Positions 9,246 to 22,836 of a DNA stretch of 64,000 nt are shown here, piece by piece. The DNA is taken from the NCBI RefSeq assembly GCF_022569295.1, contig NZ_JAKFIA010000001.1, positions 1,069,001-1,133,000 of the forward strand, written 5' to 3'. The position numbers were made by a program, and so were the translations under genes. Positions within the stretch are counted from its first letter, which is position 1; each line of letters begins with the position of its first letter. The notes beneath the pieces were generated by a model. That model was not told the DNA's origin. It saw only the letters and a program-made list of their open reading frames with translations, and did no database searches. The DNA is from Pedomonas mirosovicensis (GTDB taxonomy: Bacteria > Pseudomonadota > Alphaproteobacteria > Sphingomonadales > Sphingomonadaceae).

Positions 9246-10645
9246 CCGCTTTGTGGACTTCCACAGGATTGGCGATGGCCACGGGCGGCGCGGCATTCGG
9301 CGACTTTGCGGTCGGCGGCGTGACGTTCGACAGCCGTGAGGTGATGCCGGGCGACCTGTTCATCGCGCTGAAGGGCGAGCAGATGGACGGGCACATGTTC
9401 CTGCCGCAGGCGTTCGCCGCCGGGGCGGCGGGTGCGCTGGTGGCCGATGCCGCGCGCCTGCCGGACGCGGACGCGCCGCACGTTGCGGTTTCTGACACCT
9501 TTGAAGCGCTCAACGATCTGGCGCGGGCCGCCCGCCGCCGCATGAACGGCAAGGTGGTGGGTGTGACCGGCAGCGCGGGCAAGACCGGCGTCAAGGAAGC
9601 GCTGCGCCTCGCCCTGGAGCGTTCCGCGCCGGGCCGGGTTCATGCGTCCGTTAAGTCCTACAACAACCATACCGGCGTGCCGCTGTCGCTGGCGCGGATG
9701 CCCGAGGACTCCACTTACGGCGTGTTCGAGATGGGCATGAACCATCCGGGCGAGCTGACGGCGCTCGCCGACCTGGTGCGCCCGCACGTGGCCATCATCA
9801 CCACCATTGCCAGCGCGCACCGCGCCTTCTTCGATAGCGAGGAGGCGATCGCCGACGCTAAGGCAGAAATCTTCACCGGGCTTCAGCCGGGCGGCACCGC
9901 CGTGCTCAACAAGGACAATCCGCACTACGCGCGCCTGCGCGCGGCAGCGGAAGCGGCCGGGGCGGCGCAGATCGTCACCTTCGGCGTGGCGAGCGCGGAC
10001 GCGGACGTGCGGCCGCTGAAGATCGCGCCCTCCGAGACCTGCACCTCCATGACCGCCGACGTGCAGGGCGAGCGGCTGACCTTCAAGATCGGCATGCCGG
10101 GCGAGCACTGGGCGCTGAACGCGCTGGGCGTGCTGGCGGTCGTCAAGGCCGTGGGCGCGGACCTAGGGCTGGCGGGCCTGGCGCTCGGCGAGATGCAGGG
10201 GCTGGAAGGGCGCGGCAAGCGCACGCTCATCGAGGCGGGTGGCGGCATGGCCATGCTCTTGGATGAGAGCTACAACGCCAACCCGGCTTCCATGGCGGCG
10301 GCGCTCAGCGTTCTGGGTGGGTTTGAAACCCGGCGGCGCGGGCGGCGCATCGCGGTCTTGGGCGCGATGAAAGAACTGGGCGACGAGACCGAGGCGATGC
10401 ACGCCGATCTCGCCGGTTCCATCGAGGCGGCGGGGGTGGCCGAGGCCATTCTCGTCGGCCCGGAAATGGCGGTGCTGGCGCGGGTCCTGCCTGCGCGCAT
10501 TCCGCATCATCATGTGAACACGGCCGAAGAGGCGCTGGCGCTGGTGCGCGGCCTCGTGCGGCCGGACGATATCATTCTAGTCAAGGGTTCAAACAGCGTG
10601 GGACTCGGGCGGGTCGTGCGGTCGCTGAACCGGCAGGGGGCGTAA
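9242..10645 (+). CDS. murF: UDP-MurNAc-pentapeptide synthetase MurF
   Basis: A 467-residue Mur ligase that adds D-Ala-D-Ala to the tripeptide precursor. It has the P-loop [12 protein letters not shown], the ATP-domain segment [11 protein letters not shown] and the C-terminal motif [13 protein letters not shown], which is characteristic of MurF. It is coupled to murE by ATGA and followed by mraY after 10 bases. Substrate supply comes from ddl further along the same cluster. Confidence 0.96.
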   Translation: MTALWTSTGLAMATGGAAFGDFAVGGVTFDSREVMPGDLFIALKGEQMDGHMFLPQAFAAGAAGALVADAARLPDADAPHVAVSDTFEALNDLARAARRRMNGKVVGVTGSAGKTGVKEALRLALERSAPGRVHASVKSYNNHTGVPLSLARMPEDSTYGVFEMGMNHPGELTALADLVRPHVAIITTIASAHRAFFDSEEAIADAKAEIFTGLQPGGTAVLNKDNPHYARLRAAAEAAGAAQIVTFGVASADADVRPLKIAPSETCTSMTADVQGERLTFKIGMPGEHWALNALGVLAVVKAVGADLGLAGLALGEMQGLEGRGKRTLIEAGGGMAMLLDESYNANPASMAAALSVLGGFETRRRGRRIAVLGAMKELGDETEAMHADLAGSIEAAGVAEAILVGPEMAVLARVLPARIPHHHVNTAEEALALVRGLVRPDDIILVKGSNSVGLGRVVRSLNRQGA

Positions 10646-10655
10646 TAAAACTCCA

Positions 10656-11729
10656 ATGTTGTCTTTGCTGGCCAACCTCGACCTCGACATTCCTGGCATC
10701 AATGTCTTCCGGTATCTGACGTTTCGCACCATCGGCGCGATTCTGACGGCTTTGCTCATCGGTCTCATCGCCGGTCCGAGGCTGATCGCCCACCTGCGCC
10801 TGAAGCAGGGCAAGGGCCAGCCGATCCGCGAGGACGGGCCGCAGTCGCACCTGCTCACCAAGAAGGGCACGCCCACCATGGGCGGGTTCCTCATTCTCAT
10901 CGCCATGACCGTCTCCACCCTGCTGTGGGCGGACCTCACCAACGGCTACATCTGGGTGTGCCTCGGCGTGACGCTGGGCTTCGGCGCGGTCGGCTTCTAC
11001 GACGACTACAAGAAGGTAACGAAGGCCAGCCACGACGGCCTGTCGGGCAAGGTGCGGCTCTTGATCGAGTTCGCCATCGCAGGGCTGGCTGTTGCCTACG
11101 TCTCCCACCACACCGGCACGACCCTGTGGCTGCCGTTCTTCAAGGACACCGGGATCAACCTCGGCTGGGGCTACCTGATCGTCGCCTCGTTCGTTGTTGT
11201 CGGCGCGGGCAATGCGGTCAACCTGACGGACGGGCTCGACGGCCTTGCCATCATGCCGGTCATCATCGCGGCGGTGACGTTCGCCATCATCGCCTACCTC
11301 ATCGGCAACGTGAACTTCGCCGACTACCTTCAGGTGCGCCACGTGCCGGGCGCGGGCGAACTGGCGGTGTTCTGCGGCGCGCTGATGGGGGCGGGGCTCG
11401 CCTTCCTGTGGTTCAATGCGCCGCCCGCCATGGTGTTCATGGGCGACACTGGCTCGCTGGCGCTGGGCGGCGCGCTGGGCGCGGTCGCCGTTGTCACCAA
11501 CCACGAGATCGTGCTGGCGATCGTCGGCGGCCTGTTCGTTCTTGAGGCGGTTTCAGTCATCGTTCAGGTGGCCAGCTTTAAGATGACCGGCAAACGGGTG
11601 TTCCGCATGGCGCCCATTCACCACCATTTCGAACAAAAAGGCTGGGCGGAATCGACCGTCGTGGTCCGCTTCTGGATCATCGCGCTCGTGCTCGCCCTCA
11701 TTGGCCTCTCGACGCTGAAGCTGAGGTAA
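10656..11729 (+). CDS. mraY: Phospho-MurNAc-pentapeptide transferase MraY
   Basis: A 357-residue polytopic membrane enzyme that transfers phospho-MurNAc-pentapeptide to undecaprenyl phosphate, forming lipid I. About ten hydrophobic helices are visible. Family motifs include KKGTPTMGG near the N-terminus, the acidic FYDDYKK loop, [13 protein letters not shown], the [12 protein letters not shown] loop and MAPIHHHFE near the C-terminus. The length is normal. murD begins two bases after the TAA. Confidence 0.97.
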   Translation: MLSLLANLDLDIPGINVFRYLTFRTIGAILTALLIGLIAGPRLIAHLRLKQGKGQPIREDGPQSHLLTKKGTPTMGGFLILIAMTVSTLLWADLTNGYIWVCLGVTLGFGAVGFYDDYKKVTKASHDGLSGKVRLLIEFAIAGLAVAYVSHHTGTTLWLPFFKDTGINLGWGYLIVASFVVVGAGNAVNLTDGLDGLAIMPVIIAAVTFAIIAYLIGNVNFADYLQVRHVPGAGELAVFCGALMGAGLAFLWFNAPPAMVFMGDTGSLALGGALGAVAVVTNHEIVLAIVGGLFVLEAVSVIVQVASFKMTGKRVFRMAPIHHHFEQKGWAESTVVVRFWIIALVLALIGLSTLKLR

Positions 11730-11730
11730 G

Positions 11731-13089
<1,359 letters not shown>

Positions 13090-13093
<4 letters not shown>

Positions 13094-14247
13094 TCCCCTT
13101 TCGTCGTACCGACCGCACCGCCGTCAGCCGCTGGTTCTGGACCATCGACCGGATCCTGCTGGGGATGCTGCTGCTGCTCATCTCCATCGGCATCGTGGCG
13201 GTCATGTCGGCCAGCCCGGCGGCGGCGCACCGCTACTCGGGCGGGTCGGTTCGCCTCAACGATATGATGTATTTCCAGCGCCACCTGTTCTGGGTGGGGC
13301 TGGGCATTCCGGTGATGATCGCGACCTCCCTGCTGCCGATCCAGTGGATCCGGCGGCTGTGCGTCGTGGGGTTCCTGTTCTTCCTGGCGGCGCTGATGGC
13401 GGTGCCGCTCGTCGGCTCCGACGCCAACGGCGCGGTGCGCTGGATCAGCCTGGGGGGCTTCCAGTTCCAGCCGTCGGAGTTCCTCAAGCCCGCGTTTATC
13501 GTCACGACCGCGTGGATTCTCTCCGCCCGCTATGACGACAGCACGGTGCCCGCCTTTCAGGTGGCCGCGGGCCTCCTGGTGCTCGTCATCGGCTTTCTGG
13601 TCATCCAGCCGGATTACGGCCAGAGCGCGCTCATCCTGTTCGTGTGGTTCGCCCAGGCGCTGCTGGCGGGCCTGAACCTCTATGCCTTCGGCACCATGGC
13701 GGTGGCGGGCCTCTCCGGTATGGGGCTGGCCTATCTGTTCGTGCCGCACGTCCAGTCGCGTATCGACCGGTTCATCTTCTCCGAGGGTGACACCTATCAG
13801 GCGGACAAGGCCATGGAGTGCTTCCAGGCGGGCGGCCTGTTCGGCACCGGGCCGGGGCAGGGACTGGTGAAGATGCAGCTGCCCGAGCCACACACCGACT
13901 ACATCTTCGCCGTCATCGGCGAGGAGTTCGGCATGCTCGCCTGCCTCGGGCTGGCGATCCTTTACCTTGGCATCATCGTGCGCGTGCTGCTGCAGCTGGT
14001 GAACGAGGACGACCCCTTCATCGTGCTGTCGGTGGCGGGGCTCACCACACAGTTCGGCGCGCAGGCCTTCATCAACATGGGCGTGAACCTGCACCTCCTG
14101 CCCTCCAAGGGCATGACCCTGCCGTTCATCAGCCACGGCGGTTCCTCGTTCATCGCCACGGCCATGACCATGGGGCTGGTGCTGGCGCTGACGCGGCGCA
14201 ACCGCTTCCTCGATGCCAGCCCGTTCGTGGCGGGGAGGGCCGCATGA
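13090..14247 (+). CDS. ftsW: Septal peptidoglycan glycosyltransferase FtsW
   Basis: A 385-residue SEDS-family polymerase that extends septal glycan chains from lipid II with FtsI. Around ten membrane helices are visible, with SEDS signatures GAVRWISLGGFQFQPSEFLKP, QPDYGQSAL, PEPHTDYIFAVIGEE and the C-terminal LPFISHGGSS. It starts in an ATGA overlap with murD and ends in an ATGA overlap with murG. Confidence 0.96.
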
Positions 14248-15403
14248 CCGCGTTGCCGAACAAACCGCTCATCGTGGTGGCGGCCGGGGGCACCGGCGGC
14301 CACATGGTGCCGGGCCATGCGGTGGCCAAGCGGCTGGAGGCGCTCGGCTTCCGCGTCGCGCTGATGACGGACGATCGCGGCCTGCGCTACCCCGGCCTGT
14401 TCGAGGGCATGCCCCGGCACGTGCTGGCCTCCGGCACGCTGGGTGGCGGCCTCAAAGGCAAGGTGACAGCGCTCACCAAGATTTACGAGGGCGCGAAGAC
14501 CGCCCGCCGCCTGATGCAGGCGGACCGGCCCGCCGTGGTGGCGGGCTTCGGCGGCTATCCGGCGCTGCCCTCCCTGCTGGCGGCGATCAGCTTGGGCATT
14601 CCCGTCATCATCCACGAGCAGAACGCGGTGCTGGGGCGGGTCAACCGCCTGCTGGCGGGGTTCACGGCGGCCATCGCCACCACCTTCAGCCACACCCGGC
14701 GGCTGAAGGCGCGGCTCAACGCCCGCACGCATGTCACCGGCAACCCGGTGCGGCAGGAGATTCTGGCGCTGCGGGACCTGCCTTACCCCGAGTTCAACGA
14801 CCGGTCGGCATTCCGCATCCTCGTCATCGGCGGCAGCCAGGGGGCGAAGATCCTCGCCGACGTGGTGCCCGCCGCCATCGACCTGCTGCCGCCCGAGCTG
14901 AAGCGGCGCGTCCGCATCACCCAGCAGTGCCGCGAGGCGGATCTGGAGACGGTGCGTAAGCTCTACGTTCGCGTCGGCGTCTCGGCCGAATGCAGCGCCT
15001 ACATCACCGACATGGCGGACAAGCTGCGTCTTGCCCATCTGGTCATCGCTCGCGCCGGAGCCTCGACGCTTTCGGAACTGACGGCCGTCGGCCGCCCGTC
15101 AATCCTCGTGCCGCTGCCGACCGCCATGGACGACCACCAGACCGCCAACGCGCGGGACGTGGCGGACGCGGGCGGCGCGCTGCTGATCCCGCAAGGCGAG
15201 TTCACGCCCGAGGCGCTGGCGGCGAGCATCCGCGCCTTCGCCGAAACTCCCTCCAGTCTCGTCGAGATGGCAAACATGGCAAAGGCCGCGGGCAGGCCGG
15301 AGGCAGCGGCGGAACTGGCGCAACTGATCGCCCGCGTGGCGGGCGCGCCCACATCAACGACAACAGGCGGCAAGGCCGTCGCAAGCAAGGCAAAGGCAGC
15401 AGT

Positions 15404-15407
<4 letters not shown>
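14244..15407 (+). CDS. murG: UDP-GlcNAc:lipid I N-acetylglucosaminyltransferase MurG
   Basis: A 387-residue GT28 glycosyltransferase that converts lipid I to lipid II at the inner face of the membrane. It has the N-terminal glycine loop [55 protein letters not shown] and the C-terminal donor loop [19 protein letters not shown]. The reading frame is open far upstream inside ftsW, but ATG 14244 (ATGA overlap with ftsW) is the family start. The Thr/Lys/Ala-rich tail after residue ~365 is a short unstructured extension. Confidence 0.96.
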
Positions 15408-16824
<1,417 letters not shown>

Positions 16825-16828
<4 letters not shown>

Positions 16829-17772
16829 CGCTGGCCACGGCCATTCCCGCGCTGATCGACCGGCTGCCGCCCGCGCGCGGCACGCTGGAGGCTGGCGGCT
16901 CGCTGGCGGACTTCATCTGGTTCCGCTGCGGCGGCCCGGCGGACGTGCTGTTCCGTCCGGCAGACCTCGACGATCTGATGGATTTCCTGAAGAACTGCCC
17001 GGCGGACGTGCCGGTGCTGCCGGTGGGCGTTGGCTCGAACCTCCTGGTGCGGGATGGCGGCGTCGAAGGCGTGGTGGTGCGGTTGCCGAAGACCTTCGCG
17101 CAGGTTGCTGTCGAGCCGAACAATCGCGTGCGCGCCGGGGCGGCGGCCATGGGCATCACCGTGGCGAGCGCCGCGCGCGATGCGGGGCTGGGCGGCATGG
17201 AGTTCCTGCGCGGCATTCCCGGCACCGTCGGCGGGGCCGTGCGGATGAACGCCGGCGCTTATGGGCGCGAGACGGCGGACATTCTGGTGGAATGCACGGT
17301 CGTCCATCGGGACGGGCGGGTGGAAACCTTGCCTGCTTCCGCGCTCGGCTACACCTACCGCCACTCCGAACTGCCGGAGGGGGCGATCGTCGTCGAGGCG
17401 GTGTTCAAGGGCGTGCCCGCCGACCCGAAGGTGGTGGGCGCGGAGATGGACCGCATCGCTAGCGAACGCGAGGCGAGCCAGCCGCTGCGCTCCCGCACCG
17501 GCGGCAGCACCTTCAAGAACCCCGATGGCGACAAGGCGTGGCGTCTGATTGATGCCGCCGGCTGCCGGGGGCTGACGCGCGGGGGCGCGCAGGTGAGCGA
17601 GAAGCACTGCAATTTCCTCCTCAACACCGGCGGGGCGACGAGCGCCGATCTGGAAGAACTGGGCGAGGAAGTGCGTGCCCGCGTGAAGGAGACGAGCGGG
17701 GTCGATCTCCACTGGGAGATCCAGCGCATCGGGCGTCATCAGAAGACCAGCGTACGGAAGGATGAGGCATGA
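16825..17772 (+). CDS. murB: UDP-N-acetylenolpyruvoylglucosamine reductase MurB
   Basis: A 315-residue FAD enzyme that reduces enolpyruvyl-UDP-GlcNAc to UDP-MurNAc. The FAD-binding segment contains [19 protein letters not shown] and [18 protein letters not shown]. The C-terminal substrate domain has [10 protein letters not shown], whose serine is the catalytic proton donor in the family, and [15 protein letters not shown]. The length fits the short type II-like alphaproteobacterial enzymes. The start at 16825 overlaps murC, and the end overlaps ddl by ATGA. Confidence 0.95.
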
Positions 17773-18695
17773 GCCGTCATGTTGTTGTGTTGATGGGCGG
17801 CTGGTCCGCCGAGCGGGAGGTCTCGCTGACCTCGGGCAAGGCCGTGGCCGATGCCTGCGAGCGGCTGGGCTATCGCGTCACCCGCCTCGACATGCAGCGC
17901 GACGTGGCCCAGCGCCTCGCCGAATTGAAGCCGGACGTGGTGTTCAACGCGCTGCACGGCCATCCGGGCGAGGATGGTTCGGTGCAGGGCATGCTCGACC
18001 TTATGGGCATTGCCTACACCCATTCAGGGCTCACGACCTCGGCCGTCGCCATCGACAAGCAGCTCACCAAGGTTGTGCTGGAGAAGGCGGGCATCCGCAT
18101 GCCGGGCGGCGGAGTCGTAAAGTCCGAGAGCATCTACGAGGCCGACCCGCTGCCGCGCCCCTATGTGCTGAAGCCGGTGAACGAGGGGTCGTCGGTCGGC
18201 GTCGCCATCGTCACCGACACCTGCAACTACGGCAACCCGATCCGCCGCGATGCCAAGGGCCCGTGGCAGCAGTTCGAGGAGTTGCTGGCCGAGCCGTTCA
18301 TTCCGGGGCGGGAGCTGACCGTTTCGGTGCTGAAGGGCGAAGCGCTGGCCGTGACCGAACTTCAGCCGACGCAAGGCTTCTACGATTACGACGCCAAGTA
18401 CACCGATGGCCTGACCCGCCATATCGTACCGGCGCAGATTCACCCCGACGTAGCGCGGCAGGCGATGGAAATGGCGGTTGCAGCGCATAATGCGCTTGGG
18501 TGCCGGGGTGTATCCCGCTCCGATTTCCGCTATGACGATACTCAGGGCGAGCCGGGGATTCTGTACCTGCTTGAAGTCAACACGCAGCCGGGTATGACCC
18601 CGCTGTCGTTGGTGCCCGAGCAGGCGGCGTACCGGGGCATCAGTTTCGACGCGTTGGTCGGAATGCTGATTGAGGAGGCAGGGGGCAATCGATGA
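17769..18695 (+). CDS. ddl: D-alanine:D-alanine ligase
   Basis: A 308-residue ATP-grasp ligase that makes D-Ala-D-Ala for MurF. Motifs include the N-terminal VLMGGWSAEREVSLTSG, ALHGHPGEDGSVQGML, AYTHSG, LKPVNEGSSVGVAIV and the metal-binding VNTQPGMTPLSLVPEQA. It sits between murB and ftsQ, as in most proteobacterial dcw clusters, with ATGA overlaps on both sides. Confidence 0.96.
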   Translation: MSRHVVVLMGGWSAEREVSLTSGKAVADACERLGYRVTRLDMQRDVAQRLAELKPDVVFNALHGHPGEDGSVQGMLDLMGIAYTHSGLTTSAVAIDKQLTKVVLEKAGIRMPGGGVVKSESIYEADPLPRPYVLKPVNEGSSVGVAIVTDTCNYGNPIRRDAKGPWQQFEELLAEPFIPGRELTVSVLKGEALAVTELQPTQGFYDYDAKYTDGLTRHIVPAQIHPDVARQAMEMAVAAHNALGCRGVSRSDFRYDDTQGEPGILYLLEVNTQPGMTPLSLVPEQAAYRGISFDALVGMLIEEAGGNR

Positions 18696-19543
18696 GCAAA
18701 CGCTCATCCAAATCGAAGAAGCAGCAAACCGGTGCGCTCTGGCGGAGCCTGCGCCGTGGCCTGATGCTGGCCGGCGGACTGGCGGCTGCCGGTGCCGTGG
18801 CGGGCCTTTGCCTCTGGTATTTCGACGTGCCGCAGCGCCTGAAATTCAGCCTGGCCCAAGGGGTGGCCAGCCTCGGTTTCGAGGTGACGACGCTTCATGT
18901 CACCGGCCTCAAGCATGCGCCGCGCCTTGCCGTCTACAGCGCCGTGCTGGATGGCCGCACCAATTCCATGCTCACCATCGACCTCGACGATGTGCGCGCG
19001 CGCCTGCTGGAGAACCCCTGGATTCAGGAGGTTTCCGTCTCGCGGCGGCTGCCGGATACGCTGAACATCGTCGTTCAGGAGCGCAAGCCGGTCGCCCTCT
19101 GGCAGACCCAGGGCCGTCTCAGCGTCATCGACGTCTATGGCCGGGTGCTGGAGACCGAACGGTTGAAGCAGTTCGCCAAGCTGCCCATCGTTGTGGGGGC
19201 AGAAGCCAACCAGCACGCCATGAGCCTGTTCTCCCTGCTCTCCATCCACCCGGAGCTGCGCTCGCGCATGGACGCGGCCACCTGGATCGGCGGCCGGCGC
19301 TGGGACCTGCGCTTCCGCTCGGGCGAGCTCCTGATGCTGCCCGAGGGCGAGGAAGCCAGCCGCAAGGCGCTGGAGCGGTTCTCGGTGATGGAGCGCAACA
19401 CGGGGCTCTTGGGCAGGGGTTTCGCCCGCTTCGACATGCGGCAGGAAGACCGGCTTTACACGCGCCGGGCCGCCACCATGAAAAACAGCAGCGACACCCG
19501 TAGCGTACGCGCCGAAGTTGCGGCGCAGGGAGTTGATATATGA
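18692..19543 (+). CDS. ftsQ: Cell division protein FtsQ
   Basis: A 283-residue bitopic protein: a basic cytoplasmic start (SKRSSKSKKQ), one membrane helix at residues ~25-46, a POTRA domain (~72-140, with SVSRRLPDTLNIVVQERKPVA) and the FtsQ beta domain. FtsQ forms the periplasmic scaffold with FtsB/FtsL. It overlaps ddl and ftsA by ATGA. Identity rests on the POTRA plus FtsQ layout and on gene order. Confidence 0.92.
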   Translation: MSKRSSKSKKQQTGALWRSLRRGLMLAGGLAAAGAVAGLCLWYFDVPQRLKFSLAQGVASLGFEVTTLHVTGLKHAPRLAVYSAVLDGRTNSMLTIDLDDVRARLLENPWIQEVSVSRRLPDTLNIVVQERKPVALWQTQGRLSVIDVYGRVLETERLKQFAKLPIVVGAEANQHAMSLFSLLSIHPELRSRMDAATWIGGRRWDLRFRSGELLMLPEGEEASRKALERFSVMERNTGLLGRGFARFDMRQEDRLYTRRAATMKNSSDTRSVRAEVAAQGVDI

Positions 19544-20817
19544 GCGGGAACCGGCGCAAAGGCGGGGCCAGGCTTGCTCTCTCCAAGGGGGAGCGTATCG
19601 TTGCGGCCCTTGACGTGGGCACCTCCAAGGTGGCGGCGCTGATCGCGCTGCTGACGCCCGGCAGCGAACCGCGCATCCTCGGCTTCGGCCATCAGCTGTG
19701 CACGGGCGTCCGCAAGGGCATGGTCGCGGACATGGAAGCGACCGAGCGGGCCATCCGCGCTGCCATGGACCAAGCCGAGAAGATGGCCGAGACCACGGTC
19801 GATCGGGTGGTCGTCAGCATGTCCTCGGGCGGGCTGGCCTACCAGATTCATCAGGTGGACGTGGACATCGCCGGCCACCGCATCGAGCGGGCGGATATCG
19901 ACCGCGTGCTGAACGAAGGCCGCGAGCGGATTGACCCCGGTGGGCGCACCATTCTGCACGCCATTCCGGCCATCTACACCATCGACGGGCTGACCGGCGT
20001 CGTGAACCCGCTGGGCTTCCATGCCGAGCGGCTGGGGGTGGACATTCTCGTCGTCTCCGCCGAGACGGCCCCCTTGCGGAACCTCGACCTGTGCGTGCGC
20101 CAGGCGCACCTCGACGTGCAGGCGATCGTCGCCTCGCCGCTGGCCAGCGGCCTGGCCTGCCTCGAGGCGGAGCAGCGCGAACTGGGCGTGGCCCTCGTCG
20201 AGATGGGCGCGGGCGTTACCAACGTCTCGGTGCTGGCGCGCGGCATGGTCGTGGGCATGGCCTGCGTGCCCATGGGCGGCTCGGACATCGTCGATGACAT
20301 CGCGGCGGCCTTCAACACGCGGCGCAGCCATGCCGAGCGGATGCTCTCGCTCCATGGCACGCTCATCACCACCAGCCGCGACAACCACGATCTGGTCGAG
20401 GTGCTGCCTCTCCGTGATGGCGGCCCGGCCTCGTGGATCACCAAGGCGCAGCTTTCCAGCGTCATCCGCATGCGGGTGGAGGCGATTCTCTCCGAGGTGG
20501 CGCAGCGGCTCGACGAGCTGGGTTTCCGCCGCGCGGTGGGCCGTTCCGTTGTCATGACGGGCGGCGTTGCGGACCTCAACGGCATAGCGCATTTCGCCAC
20601 AGGCGTGTTCGGCAGGGAAACAAAAATTGCGACGCCTAGGCCACTTGAGGGATTACCGGAGGCTGCAACCGGACCGGCGTTCTCGACCCTCGTCGGCCTG
20701 GTGCAGCATGAGCTGCGGCAAGGACATGATATCTGGCGAGACGCGCGCATCTCCATGAACCGGATTTCGCGCAGCCCGCTCGAGCGCATGATTGAGATCC
20801 TGAGGGGAAGCTTGTGA
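19540..20817 (+). CDS. ftsA: Cell division protein FtsA
   Basis: A 425-residue actin-like ATPase that tethers FtsZ to the membrane. It has the phosphate-1 loop VAALDVGTSKVAALIA, the SHS2/1C subdomain (GVRKGMVADMEATERAIR), the phosphate-2 region VEMGAGVTNVSVLARG and the adenosine loop VMTGGVADLNG. A short amphipathic C-terminus (SPLERMIEILRGSL) matches the usual membrane-targeting helix. 85 bases separate it from ftsZ. Confidence 0.96.
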   Translation: MSGNRRKGGARLALSKGERIVAALDVGTSKVAALIALLTPGSEPRILGFGHQLCTGVRKGMVADMEATERAIRAAMDQAEKMAETTVDRVVVSMSSGGLAYQIHQVDVDIAGHRIERADIDRVLNEGRERIDPGGRTILHAIPAIYTIDGLTGVVNPLGFHAERLGVDILVVSAETAPLRNLDLCVRQAHLDVQAIVASPLASGLACLEAEQRELGVALVEMGAGVTNVSVLARGMVVGMACVPMGGSDIVDDIAAAFNTRRSHAERMLSLHGTLITTSRDNHDLVEVLPLRDGGPASWITKAQLSSVIRMRVEAILSEVAQRLDELGFRRAVGRSVVMTGGVADLNGIAHFATGVFGRETKIATPRPLEGLPEAATGPAFSTLVGLVQHELRQGHDIWRDARISMNRISRSPLERMIEILRGSL

Positions 20818-20902
20818 CCAGGGCCCCGATGGACCAAAACGATAACAAACTGAACCAATTATCGGTCAGATACGAACTTCGTCGAGACAAGGAGGTTAGG
20901 GC

Positions 20903-22429
20903 ATGGGTATTGAACTGAAGCGGCCGGAGCTGACAGAGCTTGCGCCGCGCATTACCGTGATCGGCGTGGGTGGCGCAGGCGGCAATGCCGTTGCCAACAT
21001 GATCCGGTCTGGCCTGCAGGGCGTGGACTTCGTCGTGGCCAACACGGACGCGCAGGCGCTGGCCAGCAGCCCGGCCGAGACCCGCATCCAGCTTGGCCTC
21101 AAGATTACCCAAGGCCTCGGCGCGGGCTCGCGTCCCGAAATCGGCCGCGCCGCGGCCGAGGAAACGCTGGAGACGCTGGAGACGGCGCTCGAGGGCAGCC
21201 ACATGTGCTTCATCACCGCCGGCATGGGCGGTGGCACCGGCACCGGCGCGGCGCCGATCGTCGCCCGCGCGGCCCGCGAGAAGGGTATCCTCACCGTCGG
21301 CGTCGTGACGAAGCCGTTCAGCTTCGAGGGCGCGCGCCGCATGCGCTCGGCCGATGAAGGCATCGCCGAGCTGCAAAAGCACGTCGACACGCTGATTATC
21401 ATTCCGAACCAGAACCTGTTCCGTATCGCCAACCCGCAGACCACCTTCAAGGAAGCCTTCTGCATGGCGGACGAGGTGCTGCACGCGGGCGTGCGCGGCA
21501 TCACTGACCTCATGGTCATGCCGGGCCTCATCAACCTCGACTTCGCCGATATCCGCACGGTGATGAGCGAGATGGGCAAGGCGATGATGGGCACCGGCGA
21601 GGCCGAGGGCCCGAGCCGCGCCATCGAGGCCGCCCAGGCTGCCATCGCCAACCCGCTGCTGGACGAGGTGTCCATGCGCGGGGCCAAGGGCGTCATCATC
21701 AACATCACCGGTGGCGACGACCTCACCCTGTTCGAGGTGGACGAGGCCGCCAACCACATCCGCGAGATGGTGGATCCGGAAGCCAACATCATCGTCGGTT
21801 CGGCCTTCAACGAGGAACTGACCGGCCGTATGCGCGTGTCGGTGGTCGCCACCGGCATCGATGCCGCCACCCCGGCCGCCCAGCAGCCCCAGCAGCCGGC
21901 GGCGCGCCCCGGCATGGGCTTTGCGCCGGTCGCGTCGTCCTTCCCAACCGCCGCTGCTGCCAAGCCGGTTGCCGGCGCTCCGGCTCCCGTGGCTCCGGTT
22001 GCGGCTGCCCCGGCTCCCGAGCCTGCCGCTCCGGTGGAGGAGGACATCCTCTCGCTCGATGCCAGCAATCAGGTGGAGGAGCCCGAGGCCGCCCAGGCTC
22101 CGGCCGCTGCTCCGGCTGCGCCTGCCGCGCCGGTTCGCGCTGAACCGCCGGTCGAGGCTGCGCGTCCGGCCCCGGTTGCGCCGGCGCCTGCCGCCCATGT
22201 GGCGCCCGAGCCGGTTGCCGCGCCGGTCTATCCGGAGCCGATGCGCCCGATGAAGCGCCCCGAGCCTCAGCGCGCGCCAACCCTGTTCGAGCGCATGATG
22301 GGCATTACCCGCTCGGCTCCGGCCGAGGAGCCAGCGCAGGAAACCCCCGCGCCGCAGCCGCGCGGCCAGCGCGCCCAGGGTGATGATCCGCTGGAGATCC
22401 CGACGTTTCTGAAGCGGCAGGCCAACTAA
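20903..22429 (+). CDS. ftsZ: Cell division GTPase FtsZ
   Basis: A 508-residue tubulin homologue that forms the Z ring. The GTP-binding tubulin signature GGGTGTG is at residues 109-115, and the T7 catalytic loop is seen in [13 protein letters not shown]. Residues ~320-480 form a long Ala/Pro-rich linker typical of Alphaproteobacteria. The last ten residues, [10 protein letters not shown], form the conserved C-terminal peptide bound by FtsA. The ribosome site AAGGAGGTTAGGGC precedes the ATG. A clear terminator follows 43 bases after the stop. Confidence 0.97.
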   Translation: MGIELKRPELTELAPRITVIGVGGAGGNAVANMIRSGLQGVDFVVANTDAQALASSPAETRIQLGLKITQGLGAGSRPEIGRAAAEETLETLETALEGSHMCFITAGMGGGTGTGAAPIVARAAREKGILTVGVVTKPFSFEGARRMRSADEGIAELQKHVDTLIIIPNQNLFRIANPQTTFKEAFCMADEVLHAGVRGITDLMVMPGLINLDFADIRTVMSEMGKAMMGTGEAEGPSRAIEAAQAAIANPLLDEVSMRGAKGVIINITGGDDLTLFEVDEAANHIREMVDPEANIIVGSAFNEELTGRMRVSVVATGIDAATPAAQQPQQPAARPGMGFAPVASSFPTAAAAKPVAGAPAPVAPVAAAPAPEPAAPVEEDILSLDASNQVEEPEAAQAPAAAPAAPAAPVRAEPPVEAARPAPVAPAPAAHVAPEPVAAPVYPEPMRPMKRPEPQRAPTLFERMMGITRSAPAEEPAQETPAPQPRGQRAQGDDPLEIPTFLKRQAN

Positions 22430-22471
22430 GGCCCGCACGCTTCCCTGACCGAATAATCTCGACGAAGACTG

Positions 22472-22507
22472 GCCTCTTCCCGGCATGCCGGGGAGAGGCT
22501 TTTCTTT
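22472..22507 (+). terminator. Intrinsic terminator after ftsZ
   Basis: The stem GCCTCTTCCCGGC (22472-22484) pairs with GCCGGGGAGAGGC (22487-22499) with one internal mismatch, and is followed by TTTTCTTT. This closes the dcw transcript. Confidence 0.85.
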
Positions 22508-22602
22508 GCCCGATGAGTTGACCCACCGGAAAAACAGGAGCGGGGAGCCCCGGCCAGCCCCAAGGCGTCCGGGCGATCCGGAAACTCCCCTTGGCATTCG
22601 CG

Positions 22603-22701
22603 TCAATCCCTGCCGCGCCGCCCGAGCGACAGCCCTAAGCGGACCGCTTGCACGAGCAAGGCCAGCATGGCGACGACAATCGCCATCCCGTCAGATGTCA
22701 T
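22603..22701 (-). CDS. Possible 32-residue hydrophobic peptide
   Basis: A minus-strand frame from ATG 22701 encodes 32 residues: a short polar start (MTSDG), a hydrophobic core (MAIVVAMLALLVQAVRLGL) long enough for one membrane helix, and a basic end (GRRGRD). A longer frame continues upstream to 22806 but looks non-coding. The upstream AAAGGGTGATCAAAGAA is a poor ribosome site. The size and layout resemble small membrane peptides or type I toxins, but chance is a fair explanation. Confidence 0.2.
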   Translation of the reverse strand: MTSDGMAIVVAMLALLVQAVRLGLSLGRRGRD

Positions 22702-22836
22702 TTCTTTGATCACCCTTTCTAAGCCCGCAAATTTCCACACGTGTGCGGATTGAGGCGGTTGACGGCAGGACGCGCTGCCGGGCCAAACAACCAGCCAGAC
22801 GGACAAGAGGGATAGGAGCAGGCGAAGCGAGGCTGC

